From Pochonia chlamydosporia 170 (Eukaryota; Ascomycota; Sordariomycetes; Hypocreales; Clavicipitaceae): 64,000 nt of DNA. This document shows, piece by piece, positions 21,979 through 35,958 of this stretch. The stretch lies in assembly GCF_001653235.2 (NCBI RefSeq), contig NC_035796.1, positions 2,914,001 to 2,978,000 of the forward strand, read 5' to 3'. Both the position numbers and the translations under genes were made by a program. Positions within the stretch are counted from its first letter, which is position 1. Every line of letters begins with the position of its first letter. A model generated the notes under the pieces. That model was given only the letters and a program-made list of their open reading frames with translations, was not told where the DNA came from and made no database searches.

Positions 21979-23932
21979 TTAGTCGCTATACATATCCTCC
22001 TCCTTTTCGACAGGCGCATCAACCTTCATGTTGAACTCTTTCTTGGGATCGAACAAAAAGACAGCCACAATCGCAGCCAAGGCTACAAAACATGACGCCG
22101 CAATCCAAACGTGTTGGAAGGCCCCAACATAGGTGTCCAGCAAGGCAATGGTACCTGACTGAATGATGTTCGGTGTGACACCGGGAATAGACTCGAGAGC
22201 AGTTTGATTATGTGCAGCCAAGGCTGTAACGAAGGGCTCGACGGCCTTTGGCGACAAACCTGCAGATATGGCGGCCTTGGCAACGTTATCGGGCAAATGA
22301 TTCATTTCGGCAACGAATAGCGCGTTATATATAGTGATACCAATGGTGCCGCCCAAAGATCGCACGCTGATAATGAGGCCGCTCGCGATTGCCAACAGTT
22401 CAGGGGGTGTGGACAGTTGCGCTGCTGTCACCAACGTAGTGAGAGTCATTCCAAGGGCGAGACCTAGGAGCACTGGATATCCCCATACTGGCTTGTCGGT
22501 AGATCGGTTGGAAGAAGCCATGCAGGCAAAAAATGCAACGAAAATCAGGAAAGCGGCGACCGTAATCCAGCGCACCCTTCGTGCAATTGCACAGTAGAGA
22601 CCAGCCAGCAGAGCACCAATCACTGAACAGATGAGCATAATGCTATATCGAGTTCCAACAATAACAGCATCTGTTTCATAGAGGACGCTGACCTGTAGAT
22701 CCAGTTAGTAGTGCGCTGCAACAGCCGTCGAGGAGGCTTTAGGGCAAAAGGTATATGATACCGTACCTGGAAGGCAAAGTAAATGTTGGCAGCAAAAAAT
22801 CCCACGCCTTCTGCAAAAACGCAGAATAGAGAAATGGAAAAGTTGCGATTGCCGTTGAATAGCCCGTGATGGAACATGCCATCCTTCTTCAAGAATGTCT
22901 CATATCCGATGAGACAGACAGCGAGGGCCAACCCGACAGCGAAAGTCGCACTGACATGTGCGTCCGACCAAGGGTAAGGATTTTGTGACCATGACAGACC
23001 GACGCAGAATAGGACTAAACCAGACGCAAGCAATAAATAACCTACCCAATCGAGCATCTTCAATTTGTCCATGGTGCGACCGGCGAACTGCTTCTGACGC
23101 TCTGTTTCTGGTGGGTTATAAGCGGCAATAGTAAGCAGAACGGCGGCAAGATAAAACGCCATTGCCATGTAAAAGTAGTATCGAAACCCATCAGAAGTGG
23201 GATCGTTGGTTCGGTTCAAAGCACCGCCAATGAGCAATCCGAGAATACTTCCCAGTCCATTAGACGTCATGTTGGCTGCTTGACCCCATCCTCTCCATCT
23301 TCGTGGTAGAACTTCGGACGTGACAGTGTGGAGGAGTGGTTGGGCACCGAAGGAGATGCCAATGACGCTGAAGCCAGCAATGGCCATATTCATCGATGTG
23401 GCTCGTGATACAATGATTGACCCAACAGCTCCGAAGAAGCTGAGAACAACGAGAAACCATTTTCGCCCCCAGTAATCGGCTGCTTGGGAGACAATCGGAC
23501 CCAAGACGACGGTAAGGATGGTAATAGGGGCGGAAAACCAAACGACATTTTGTGTACCATGAAAATGAGCCGCGATTGTCTGTCCTTGCTGTATGGTTGG
23601 TAAGCAAATGAAGCACATGTCTGCCGTGTTTGTGATACCAATAGGGTTTCCTCGTTGCCTTTGAAACGACAACGAGGATGAATAAGAAAGAACAAAACAC
23701 TTACAGCTCCGGCTCCGACCAAGCAAACCAATTGAGCGATGTATATAAGACAAACTGCTCCAACAGCGAGATAGGTCTTGGCATGAAGGTGAGGTTTTTG
23801 CTCGATGAGGCTCTCGCTCGAGTCTGACGTCGCTTCTGGTAATGGCTTTTCGCTTCCAGTGCTGACAACATTAACGGGTTTTGCTTCGTCGACACGCACC
23901 TCCCGGGAGATGGCTGGTGATGTGGTTACCAT
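21979..23932 (-). CDS. MFS exporter, TRI12/DHA14-like
   Basis: A drug:proton antiporter-type major facilitator, probably exporting toxic or secondary metabolites or siderophores across the plasma membrane. Three exons (23932-23705, 23588-22767, 22692-21979) give 587 residues with about 14 predicted membrane helices. The cytoplasmic N-terminus (1-50) is charged. The MFS loop motif is in SQAADYWGRKWFL after helix 2, and RRWRGWGQAANM marks the following half. The C-terminal tail ends in an acidic/Lys-rich stretch. Family assignment rests on overall arrangement and length. Substrate is not predictable, although nearby flavoprotein and methyltransferase genes make an aromatic metabolite plausible (inference). 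Confidence 0.92.
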
Positions 23933-26618
23933 GTTGGTAACCTTGTCGCTTGTCTATGTTTGTGATGATCTGCAAAAATGAGACAAGACACAAGATTCTT
24001 TTTACCGGGTTTAACACAAAAGGAGCGGGTATAAGAAGAAGAAGAAAGGGGAGTGTCAGACTCGCATGCAAGTTTCCGAAACAGGAAGTGAAAAGAATGA
24101 AAAGAAGGGTAGCAAATTGTTCATAGTCAACAGAAAGTGACTGGATGCAAAGCAGCATGTCAATGAAACGAACTGGCCATGTGCTCGTGGCATTTTGTAG
24201 GGTTGCCCAGCACAAACCATTGGCAAGGCCCTGCCCAGGTGAATCTTAGTCAAGTGGAAAATCAAGCTGCGTCCTCGCCCTCGCCTTCGCCCATCTTGGG
24301 TTTAGACAACCTAGGCGGATGCCTGGTACAGCCGCCATGTGGATTACCAAGAATGTAGCACGGCGTAGTACATGCAGGGTTCGTTATAGAAACTGGCGAC
24401 ATGTCCGATGTGTCCATGGGAGTGAGACGACGACGTGGGCAATGATATCTCAACTATTGCACTTGAAGCTGGCCGACACACTCTGTACCTTGTCGAAGAG
24501 CGAAGAAGAGCGCATGGTACCCGAGCCAAGCCAACAAGGGGGATAGACTACGTTGGTACCTAGGTAGGCGGCCTTGAACTGATCCTTCGGGAACACGGGC
24601 AACATGGGCCACAGTGGACAATGGTGGCAATGGCAGGGATCATTCGTTCAATGTTGCAACCGTAGAAAGCAAGTGGGTTTGAGTTCAGGCTCCTCACTGT
24701 GTCGATGGACTCAATTTGCACTTGGCGGCATCAGACTGCTTGTCCTTGTTGTATTGTGAAGGAAACTTTCGATTTGGGGTACTGGCGGTGAGTTACGCCC
24801 CTGGACCAGGCATTGTCGCGCGACTTGTACAGAATCGTGGCCTCGGAAGAGTTGTCTGTTGTGCCACTGCTGTCCACAACTTCACTTGATAGGACACAAC
24901 CATTTGACCACATTGGATGTCTGCTGGCGCGTGCTCGAACCGGCCCAAGTTGCAAGACATAAATACCCCGTACGGTACTCGGCCAAGAATGCAAACAGCA
25001 GAATGATTTGTTTGCCACGTGCAAGCAGAGCAATCACAGGCTGGAGAGAGCGTTGCAATTTGTGTACTTAGATTAGAATACTTGAAGACGATGGATCCGA
25101 TTCGCGAACGCACGGACGGACAAGTTCAGTACACGATCGAGTGGATTGATAGTATGCGAGGCTCGGAGATTCGAAGAAAAGAACATGCTTCGGTACCTAG
25201 GTACTTGGTTAGACAGAGGAGGGAACTCCAGACATCAAGTGAAATGTGTGGAGGGTAAGAGGGGACAACCAGCGCCGAAGCAGAGACGAAAAGTTTGAAT
25301 GCAAATGCAACAAACAAATGGCCAGCGTATCAAACTTGGGCATGAATGGACGTTTGGTGAGCGAGGTGACCAGACAGGACCAGACCGGATCGAAGATTAC
25401 ATGTTCGATTGGAACACGGAAAGTGGTGGCAGAGCGACGTGCCATCAATGCCATGGAGCACCAGACCAGACACAGCACATGCAACTTCATGTCCAGTCTG
25501 GATCAGTCAATTCAGCACAGAGCAATCATTGATGTCTTGTTCAGACATGGCGTGAGCCACGCAGCTGTTGGGATTGCCGATTCGCCTATTTCAGTCCAAG
25601 ATTGGGAAGGTGTGTACATCCACACATCCTGTTGCGCCTGCCTCGCTTGCAATCTTTTCATGTTTGTGGCCACAACCCACAACCAACCCACAACCCGCAC
25701 CACCCACCCGCCTTTTTGCCCACTCACCCGCCCGTCTCCCCCATCTACCGAGGCCTGTGTCGCCCACTTCACCGGATACCCACCAGACCTCACAATTATT
25801 CGAATACAGACAGGAGGACATTGCTGGTGTCAGCATCAAATCGACAATGCCTAACCACTCGCTTGCATCACAGGCACCACACTTACTTTTCCTCGTCTTA
25901 TTCGGCCGACTTGGCATATCTTTACGTGTGCCATGATCAAATGGGCCACGGTGCAGCCTTGGTTATACGACCCTGCAAACCAGGTAGAGACGATGGACCA
26001 ACGAGATCAAGATGCAAACACTTGACAGCGTTGCCTCTCCACAACCTCGGTCAGTAATAATTTAGCCTTTCGGCTCTCGTCAAACATGTCACGCCGATAT
26101 CAAACCCTCCAACGGAAATGGAAAGCCCGCCTGGCCACCCAGCGACTCCAGGGGACAAAAGGAACGCCTTTCCACTCAACTCGGCTCGACTCGACTAGCG
26201 TTGTGGAGGAACTTTCGTCAACTCCTTGTTCCTGGCCAGCTCTAGCTCTAGCGTTGCCATTTTCTTATACATCTCATCCAACCCATCCATCCATTCTTTC
26301 AACCTGTCACTGGATGCCCCAAGAGGACCTAGTATTTTCCGCCAAGATCCGCTTTTCCTGTAGCTTCTAGCCCGGTTATCCGACCGACTGGTGTCTAAAT
26401 GGTTTTATCACCTGAGGTCATCTTTCGTATAGGTAGTCGTTCCCTAACCCTTTCTTCCTTGCTCTTGCAATATGCGATGTTGGTCGAGATTATGTCAAAG
26501 GAGCCGAGTGCGACGGCAAAACAGTTATAACACGGCTCCATCGACGGTCAACAAAACATCACCACTGGCCGACAGCATTATTGATTGTCGAACTTCATCC
26601 CATAGCGACAATTCCACC
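23933..26618. other. 2.7 kb divergent intergenic region
   Basis: This region separates the MFS and monooxygenase genes, which are divergent. It holds two TACCTAGGTA palindromes (24557-24566, 25194-25203), a CCAGACCA (25461-25468) near several related GACCAGAC copies (25371-25500), and a C-rich, CCACCC-like stretch at about 25675-25750. Long open frames here overlap on both strands and show low-complexity content, so none is called. Confidence 0.5.
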
Positions 26619-28304
<1,686 letters not shown>

Positions 28305-28567
28305 ATCAATGCGATCAATGAATGTAAATGCACATTACACTCCAGCCAAGGCAAAGTTTTGTGTCACATCGTTGCGGTGGTTTGCTCATCACGGCGTTTA
28401 ACAGAATCAGCCCCGGTTTGATGAATCGCGGCGAAGACGAATATCGTTTCTAAGCGAGATATTTCTTCACCCAAAAATTCTAGTACATATATATGCATGA
28501 CACGCCAAACCATGAATAAAAGCATACATTAATCGTCAGAGGGTAGATTCGCCATTGATCTCAACTT

Positions 28568-30823
28568 TCAAGGCATAACCCCAAGGCTGCTCCCGCCGCC
28601 ATCTCTAGCGTCCGGGAAAATATCCATCTTTCCTGGGAGAGCAGTTGCCCAGCTCCACGGATCTCCGTCAGTCTCTGCATAACTCAACAAATTTGACTGC
28701 AATATATCTACACAATTGTCGCAGGCCTGGGATGATTTAGCCTCGTTGACGGCGAGTACTGCCCTATCGTACAGTTCTCCAATGATGAAGCGAATTTCGG
28801 TAAAGTTTTCGGGGTCGGGGATAAATTCCATGACTCTATCGAATAGCTGAATTGCCCGCGCGGAAAATAACTCGTCGGAAGAAGCATCGGGGTGTGTCGG
28901 TTCCATAAGGAGGTTTGCGAGGAGGACCATCATGCCTGAAAATTGAGGGCAGCAGCACTGCCTATGAACGGTTAAAGTTAGCAAAGGCTATTACCAAGTT
29001 TATGGGATCAGGCTGTCTGTCGCGGCATACCAGATGAGGCATTCAGTCGGTGTACACTCGCCGAACAAGCGCAAACAGCCCCGGCTGACTTGCACAATCT
29101 TCTGCCAACTCCCCGGCAGCAGCAAGACTTGCCGCTCTGGCACGCCGTCCAAATCTTGTCGTTCTGTTCCCAGCGCCAGGTTTCTAATGGCGTTGCGGTC
29201 TCCGGATCGAATTGCTTTGACCCAGTTTGCGTCGTGGCTGTAAATGCCGTATGTCATAACCAACACAAGCAGGTAAACGTGGTACATCTTGGTCATTTGT
29301 ATCATTTCACACTCCCCAATTGAGGCATTCACATTTTCGATGCGGAAAGCGGTAGGTATGGCGTCGTACCAGTGGCTGATCATTCGGTCTAGCTGCTGGA
29401 CCCGTTGCTGCCGGGTCTGGCGGGACATCTTGGCCGAGCTGTTGGAGTGCAGCCATTCATATACTTTGCCCTGGATCTGAGCGAGGTGTATCATGGATCG
29501 GTGATAGTTGAAGTAGAGTTGGTGGTCTTTTGTCCACAACACGCCGACATCGTCGGTGGGTTTGGCCGGGGGCACGTCAATGTCAATATCGCTGTCTACC
29601 TGTACTGAGGGAACTTTTATCCGAAGTGAAATGTCCTGGGACTTGTTAGAGGAGGCTGTTTGAGGGGTGAAAATGGGGCCATCCATCTGTATTACCTTGT
29701 CAAGAATGTAGGCTACCCAAAAGAGTCTCTGCCGTCGAAGGTTCTCCTCGGGGGAATAAAATTCAGTGCGCTCTTTGGAGTGCAGCCGCATCCTGTGAGC
29801 TAGTCTTATGGCCGTGCCTATAATGACACTGGCAGGGCTTGTGTCGCTGCTGTTTTGGAATAAAATCACTATGCCCAGCAAGACCTGTAGGCCCAGAAGA
29901 TCCCGGTCTCTCGTGACCAGGTCGGAAACAACCGACTGCGCATTCTTGAGGAAGAAGTTGGCGCGGTGGTGTCGATCGGAGCCTCCACTGCCGTTCAGCT
30001 GTTCGGGGGTTGGTGTCCGCAACGCGATGGCCAGTACGACCTGGATGGCAGCCCAAGCGGCTTTGTTGTGAGTTGACGGGTCCATATACCACTGGTGAAG
30101 CATACGCATAAACGGCTGTTGATCGAACAGAGGAATAATGGGCGCAAAATGGTCAAAGTAGTGGTCGATGATGGGCATGATATCCGCCAGCGGAGGAAGT
30201 GGCAGCTCATCCTTGGGGACGAGATCAACACTCCATGGGAACTTCCCAGAATCGAATGCTAAAGGGTCTTGCGAGGAATATGGGACATCTGAACCGACAT
30301 TAGACAGCATAATGGCACTATCGCCTTGCTCACCCTGAGATGAGACGGAATGGGACCATGAGGCGGCATGTGGTTCGGCTGAGGGCCTAGGGATTTGCAT
30401 GCTGATCAGCTGCTCCAACTGTTTCTCTATTCTTGCAAGGCGATCCTCCGTCTTGTCTGCATTTGTTCTGTCAACGAATCAGATTAGATATGCCGCTCGA
30501 ATGTCACCGGGCTATTGTACGTGAACTCACTTGGCCCCCTGCTGTTGCTGTTGTTGCTGCTGTTGATTTTGCATGGCCGCCGCTCGCACTTTGGCTGGCG
30601 GATTCGTCTTACGTCTGCCTTTGCCTGTGGTACACTCGGCCTTGTATAGGATGCAATTTGAACATGTTGGCTGCAACATGTCGCATTTGATCTTTTTGGT
30701 AAAGCACAAATCACAAGCTACACGACAGTTAGTTGTGACAGTGATATTGCGTCCGGGGGTGGTGTACTAACCTTTGCGTCGGCCAGGTCGGCCAAGCCCG
30801 AGATCTTCTGCCCGTGCAGTCAT
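28568..30823 (-). CDS. Zn2Cys6 transcription factor with fungal-specific domain
   Basis: Four exons (30823-30772, 30717-30531, 30467-29031, 28961-28568) give 689 residues. The first junction completes the zinc cluster at residues 19-46: CDLC, FTKKIKC, DMLQPTC, SNC, ILYKAEC. A run of nine Gln follows (about 68-76), then a short coiled-coil ARIEKQLEQLI that normally mediates dimerisation. The fungal-specific regulatory domain spans roughly residues 160-520, with RLAHRMRLHSKE near its centre. It is intact, unlike the regulator at 11.9 kb. It lies tail-to-tail with the monooxygenase gene and is a candidate regulator of it, the exporter or both (inference from position only). Confidence 0.93.
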
Positions 30824-32421
30824 GGTTGGACTTGGACCCTGCTTGACACTCAATTGTTCCAAACCAAGAATGTTAGTTTAAGAGTCAGCTATTAGTGCCC
30901 TCCAAAAAAATAAAGCCAGACACAATTACAAGCCAGAGACTTTGGAATGAAACAGCAGCAAAAACGCCCAGTCATGTCACATGTGTTGTCAATGGTAAAA
31001 AGTAACCGGGTGAGATCCCCATATTCACAATCATGTCATGTCCAGTCTGATGTGATGACAAATTGAAGTCTTTCACAGCCGAAAAGCCAAAAGTGGCGTC
31101 AAGTATTCCACCATTGCACATGCACCAGACTGGACATTTCATCAATATGGGCCCCACTTTAAATGTGCACATCAAATCTGACTCTGTCTCCATCTCGTCT
31201 GGCAACTGGGGCTTCCAAGGGTCCAATTGTCTTTACCCAACTCTCCGACCTTGAATCAAACGTCTTGTAACCATGATACTCAACAATCAGACTGCCCCAA
31301 GCTGCAGCGGGGCAGTAAATGTGAGTCAATTCGCAAACAGAGAGCAAGCAACGTCAGTCTAGTTGCATGTTGAGTTAATCTGCCAACGATGCTCACACTC
31401 TGAGCTTTTTATGCTTGATCGCCTCTCAATTCGGCTAGTATCTGGGTCTCGGCATACTATAAGCATGATGATACTCTGGGGAGATGTTATGGTATTCGTT
31501 AATGTTTGCTAATATTACGCACGTAGTTCAATTTAGATGGCCTCTTCATTTGACTGAAGACTCCTGCATCCACCAGTTCACTCAGTCTGTACCGGGAAAC
31601 ATGTCAAACTTCTCTTATACACGGTGGTGCGTACCGCCAAAAGTGCCGTTCCCTAGTCCTATGAAGCTTCTTGAGAGACGCTCAGATGACTCGCGATTCC
31701 AGGATATCCGAGGAGTTGCTTCAAGTATTCTCCCCCCGTTCGCTGCCGTGGGCCAGTGGGCGGTAGATCCATTGCATGGTGGCTCGTAATGGTAGCTTGT
31801 GGTTCCGGTAATTAACTGCACCTAGACTGTAGCGTGGGTGAGGAGGGAATCATGCTTGGTGGGCGATTCTCATCCCCCAAGAGTACTGACACCGAAGACC
31901 TGAAGGAAGTTGACTAGGCCATGTTGACGGACAAAATATGGATATGTACTTGTCCACATCGTGAAGCCGTCTCAGGGTAGACCCCATGTTAGTGACAAGG
32001 CTATATCCGAGTGGACTGTGTTGTGTCAACAAATAGGAGGGGAATGGGGGGCTAACATTCAACCATCTACGCGGACACTGCTACGACAAACACAGTCTCA
32101 ATCCGGGTTTACTGCATCAATATAGTTTAGGTAAAGACTGTAGCTGATGTCCAGATAATCACCCGATGGTCTTTGATGTACTCCTCGGCCATGTTCACTT
32201 GGGGGCCAGTCGCAACACTTCCTTTTCTTCCTCGCCTTACAAACTCCAACGGCCGGGTTTTGTGGCGTTGTTTGTAGCGCCGCAAAATAATAATAAAACA
32301 AAACAAAGAGACTTTGCTCAAATACAAGAACAATCATCATTTCTCATTCCATTCAAGCGAGATTCATAGCAACGGTCTCGGCATTGCATCCGGGCATAGC
32401 ACCATGACATGACACCGCGCA
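30824..32421. other. 1.6 kb intergenic
   Basis: The region contains the regulator's promoter and the 3' flank of the methyltransferase gene. No gene, repeat or RNA is supported. Short open frames on both strands overlap and lack recognisable content. Confidence 0.4.
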
Positions 32422-33078
32422 CTATAGCACTTGAAGAATAACCATGCGAGCCTGAATGCCAGCTCCCTGACGGTAGTCGGTAAGGTCGGTACTCACAACC
32501 TTGACCTTGCCCTCTTCAGCGAGGGCGGCGACTTTGGCAGCGTAGCCGCCGCTCTCCCATATGGTAGCAAGAACGGTGGCGACGATCAAACCAGTCTTTT
32601 CAGTAACTCTCACCAGCTCTGACATGGCTTCTGGTCCGACATGACCCTGTGTAAAGGTGCCGATGCAAACCACCACCTTGTAGGAGTCGTCCTTTTGGGG
32701 GATGGGTTTGGACATGTCGGTAACGTCGAGGCCTTTGTAGACTCCGGTCTTACGGGCAATATCCAGCATGCCAGGGCTAAGGTCAATTCCGTCGATGTTT
32801 TTGGCACCAACCTTGGCAAGGTGAAGGCCGACCAGGCCGGTTCCGCAGCCAGCGTCGAGGATGCTGGCGCGAGCAATGTTCTCCGGGCCGAGGAGCTTGA
32901 AAACACATGCACTGGCGAGGGCAGGTCCCACGTAGTTTTGGGACTGGTCTGCCATTTCCTGGTCGTACGTCTTGGCCCATTCGTCGTATAAAGTTCTCGT
33001 GGCAGCAACGTCCGAGGAGGCATAGACACGAGCCAGAGTCTCGTGAGCCATGTTGGCGGTGGTGGCGGTTGAACCCAT
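32422..33078 (-). CDS. Class I methyltransferase, METTL27-like
   Basis: An intronless 218-residue SAM-dependent methyltransferase. Motif I is in SILDAGCGTGLVGLHLAKVG; IDGIDLSPGMLDIARK is the acidic strand; VVVCIGTFTQGHVGPEAM corresponds to motifs IV/V. The N-terminal RTLYDEWAKTYDQEM stretch is characteristic of the Williams-Beuren region protein 27 (METTL27) group. Substrate is unknown in the family; a small molecule is the likeliest acceptor. It sits at the right edge of the accessory region and may or may not belong with it. Confidence 0.88.
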   Translation of the reverse strand: MGSTATTANMAHETLARVYASSDVAATRTLYDEWAKTYDQEMADQSQNYVGPALASACVFKLLGPENIARASILDAGCGTGLVGLHLAKVGAKNIDGIDLSPGMLDIARKTGVYKGLDVTDMSKPIPQKDDSYKVVVCIGTFTQGHVGPEAMSELVRVTEKTGLIVATVLATIWESGGYAAKVAALAEEGKVKVVSTDLTDYRQGAGIQARMVILQVL

Positions 33079-35958
33079 TGTGGCCTAGGTCCTGGATGTT
33101 GGAACCAAGTGTTGAAGAAGAACAGAGAAAGGTGTTTGAGACCTGTTCGATTTTGGCCAACTGGATGCGGTATTGGTTTGTAGCAGTCGACTCGGTGTTT
33201 TGGTACAGGGGGAGAGATATGTGGTAAACCGGCAAAGTCCTTCGGGGTGGTCCGGGGATTCACACAGTCAAATAGTAAAGATACAAAGCCCAAGAAAGTC
33301 ACGATAAGCAGACAAGTGTCAAAAGATGAATATTCTTGTACCAGACTTCCCCGCTTCCAACTTGGCCAGTTCCATGGCCCTATTTATACACAATTCCTCA
33401 ACTCCCAATGATGTCACTCCTTTGTACCCCCGTTCCGTTGTGGAGAGTATACGCCGTTCTCCACGACGCCGTACGGCGGATCAGACCCACACCTGCCGTT
33501 CATCATGTTATACTTTCTTCCCCTCTCTTCCGTTCCGTCGTGTTCCGAGGACCGCACATCAGTCAAGACCAGAAGTGACTTTGTTGTCATATCAGGCTAT
33601 GTCTGCGTTCGGTTGATGCTAAGGTCCCGTCCAGAGCTGGCTTCCACTAGGTCATTGATGACTCAAGGGTCCAAAGAAGAATTATAACAACAGTAAGGGA
33701 AAAAAAAGCATTGATCAGCATCATCAGTCCCTCTGCCACAGGACGTCGTCCCTGATGATCGAGCAGGTTTCCTGTTTCGCAGCCTGGCCGCGATATCCCT
33801 ACAGAAATGTAGCCATGGTCTCCTCTTTCATTGGCTTCAGTTCCCATCCAACGTTGAGGCCATTGGTCAAGATTGATTCTAATTTTTTTGGGTCCTCACA
33901 CACCTCTCTGCTGACATTGAAACCATGCGAGGGCAATGCAATGTTGCGCCATTTAAATCGAGGCTGAGTGGTGGCCGTTGGTGTTGAGGAAACACCATTG
34001 GATCATTCAGTCTTGTTTATCCGCACCACCATCTGCACAAGGTTCTTGGTCCTTGGCAACTTGGTTCTTTGGTTGCTTGGGTCCTCGCTTGTACTCACTT
34101 GTACTCCCCACGGGCTAAAAGATTGGCTATTCGGGCAAAGTACAATCAGACGCGTACGTGGGTACACGTCGTAGCGGCCCGGTGAAGTAGTACATTCTGC
34201 ATTTGCATTTGCACTTGCATTTGCACATGCGTGTTAACCTGCCAAGGTAGGCAACCCGAGATCGATCGGCCAGTCAGACATTCATCCGGTGCAGAGGCTC
34301 AGAAATATGTGGAATGAAAATTGGCCAATGAGGTGTAGAAGAGTGAGAATCGATTTATAAAAACATGGTAAAAGCATGGATAATGGAAAATTCCCAGTAT
34401 CTGGGAAACGGAGGCTCGCATTCTCTCGGCATAAAGCAGGGATGAAGTGTGAAGTTGCATCGGCGGTGGTTTCGGAGGAGCGGGCTCGCAGTTGGATGCC
34501 GTGATTTCGATTATCTGTGCTATAATGAGTTACTGTGCTCTCATATCCTCTCAAACTATGAAAAAGCCACGCAACTATAATTGATCCAGGACGGAGCGAA
34601 CCAGCTGGCCGGAAGAAAAATAAAGCACCAGGAGACCGTGGTGTGAATCTGGCCACAGTGCCGGCTGGTTTGAACAGAACCTAGAAAGCTACCAGACTGT
34701 TGTGATGACGTCAGTTGACAAATGCCGACATGGACCAGTTGACATGTACCTCGGAATGATGTTTGGAATGGGAGCTTTCATTCAAGATTGATTTGCCTCA
34801 GTTGGTGCACAAGGGTCGCTTTCAAGCATTTTGCCTGCTGTGCTTTCTGTATGTTAGTACCAACTGCCTCGGGCTGCAAGAGTTGAGGCTAGTGCTTTGT
34901 AGTCTGGTGGTATCTAGAATATCTAAACTGCATGTGCCTCTACTGAGGACAAAAATGAAGAATCCACTATGCTTGCCACCACATTCACTTTCTTTATCAT
35001 GGTGCAACACTATCCACAGAACTTAAGAAAACTCGTGCTTGCATGAAGAGCCAATACCATTCGAAGTTGGGTGAATTGATGACGTCTGGTTCACTTTACT
35101 GGCTTGGTGGAATAACATTGAAGCCACCAGAGTTGACCAGTTGAAACCAGATTGATCCAGACTTGACATGCACTTGGCCACTAGGCAGCTGTATTCAGTG
35201 GACAGACTGGACCAGACCAGTTGAGACCAAGACCCCGCCAGAAAGCGCCAGTGCCCCGCGCCCACCCGGCCAGCAAGATTAAGGACCAGACCAGACTCAA
35301 CATGGATGGATTCAGTTGAGTCCGGGTCAACACTGAAGCTGCCGACCAGGCAGTCTCACCATCCATCAATCCGATGGCTTGTCATCTATGCCGTGTGTCT
35401 CATGCATGTACAGTATGCAAAGCGATGGTCCAGGTGGGAGCGCATCGAATCAAACAGCGTCTAACAGGCAAACAGGCTACATGTACATGTCAAGTACGTA
35501 CCGTTGCGGAGAATACTCCGACTGCCAATCATTCGTTCAGTGAATATCTTCATGCTAACTGGGTTCAATCCTTGCATCTGGGCAGTACTCATGGAGCTAG
35601 AGGACGCCTCACCTATCAATGGGACATTGAGACGACATGGCCGGCGGAATCATCAATGTCACCAATTCCCTGTCCATTGTTGTGCTTGCGCTTGCTTGGG
35701 CGTAATGTTGTGAGCCAATGTTGGGATCAATTGATTCACCCCTCAGGTGAACAATGAGCACGATAAACAAGGTCAGAACAACAGCGAGACAAAAAGTACA
35801 AAACACAACATCATAACATTAGTCGCATCTTCTTAAACGCCATTCAACTCGTACGAAATGCACGATTCTTCTTTCTAGCTCCGCTCTTTCTTCACGTTGT
35901 TTCGCATTCCCTCCTGAGCGCTGCAGTCTACTTCAACCATTACACTCCCAATCATCGA
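33079..35958. other. 2.9 kb intergenic, largest gap in the window
   Basis: No gene is supported. The region holds a TGCATT-like hexamer repeat (34198-34233) and two CCAGACCA motifs (35212-35219, 35286-35293) inside a segment (about 35070-35360) crowded with related GACCAG and CAGTTGA words. Confidence 0.5.
34198..34233 (+). repeat. Degenerate hexamer repeat
   Basis: Six consecutive TGCATT-like units (TGCATT, TGCATT, TGCACT, TGCATT, TGCACA, TGCGTG) form an imperfect microsatellite in non-coding DNA. Confidence 0.75.

Noticed and set aside
25246..25936. Overlapping open frames of about 90-200 codons on both strands
   Set aside because: They overlap each other, are rich in Thr/Pro/His from C-rich DNA, and show no domain, splice pattern or signal peptide. 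More likely promoter DNA of the monooxygenase gene.
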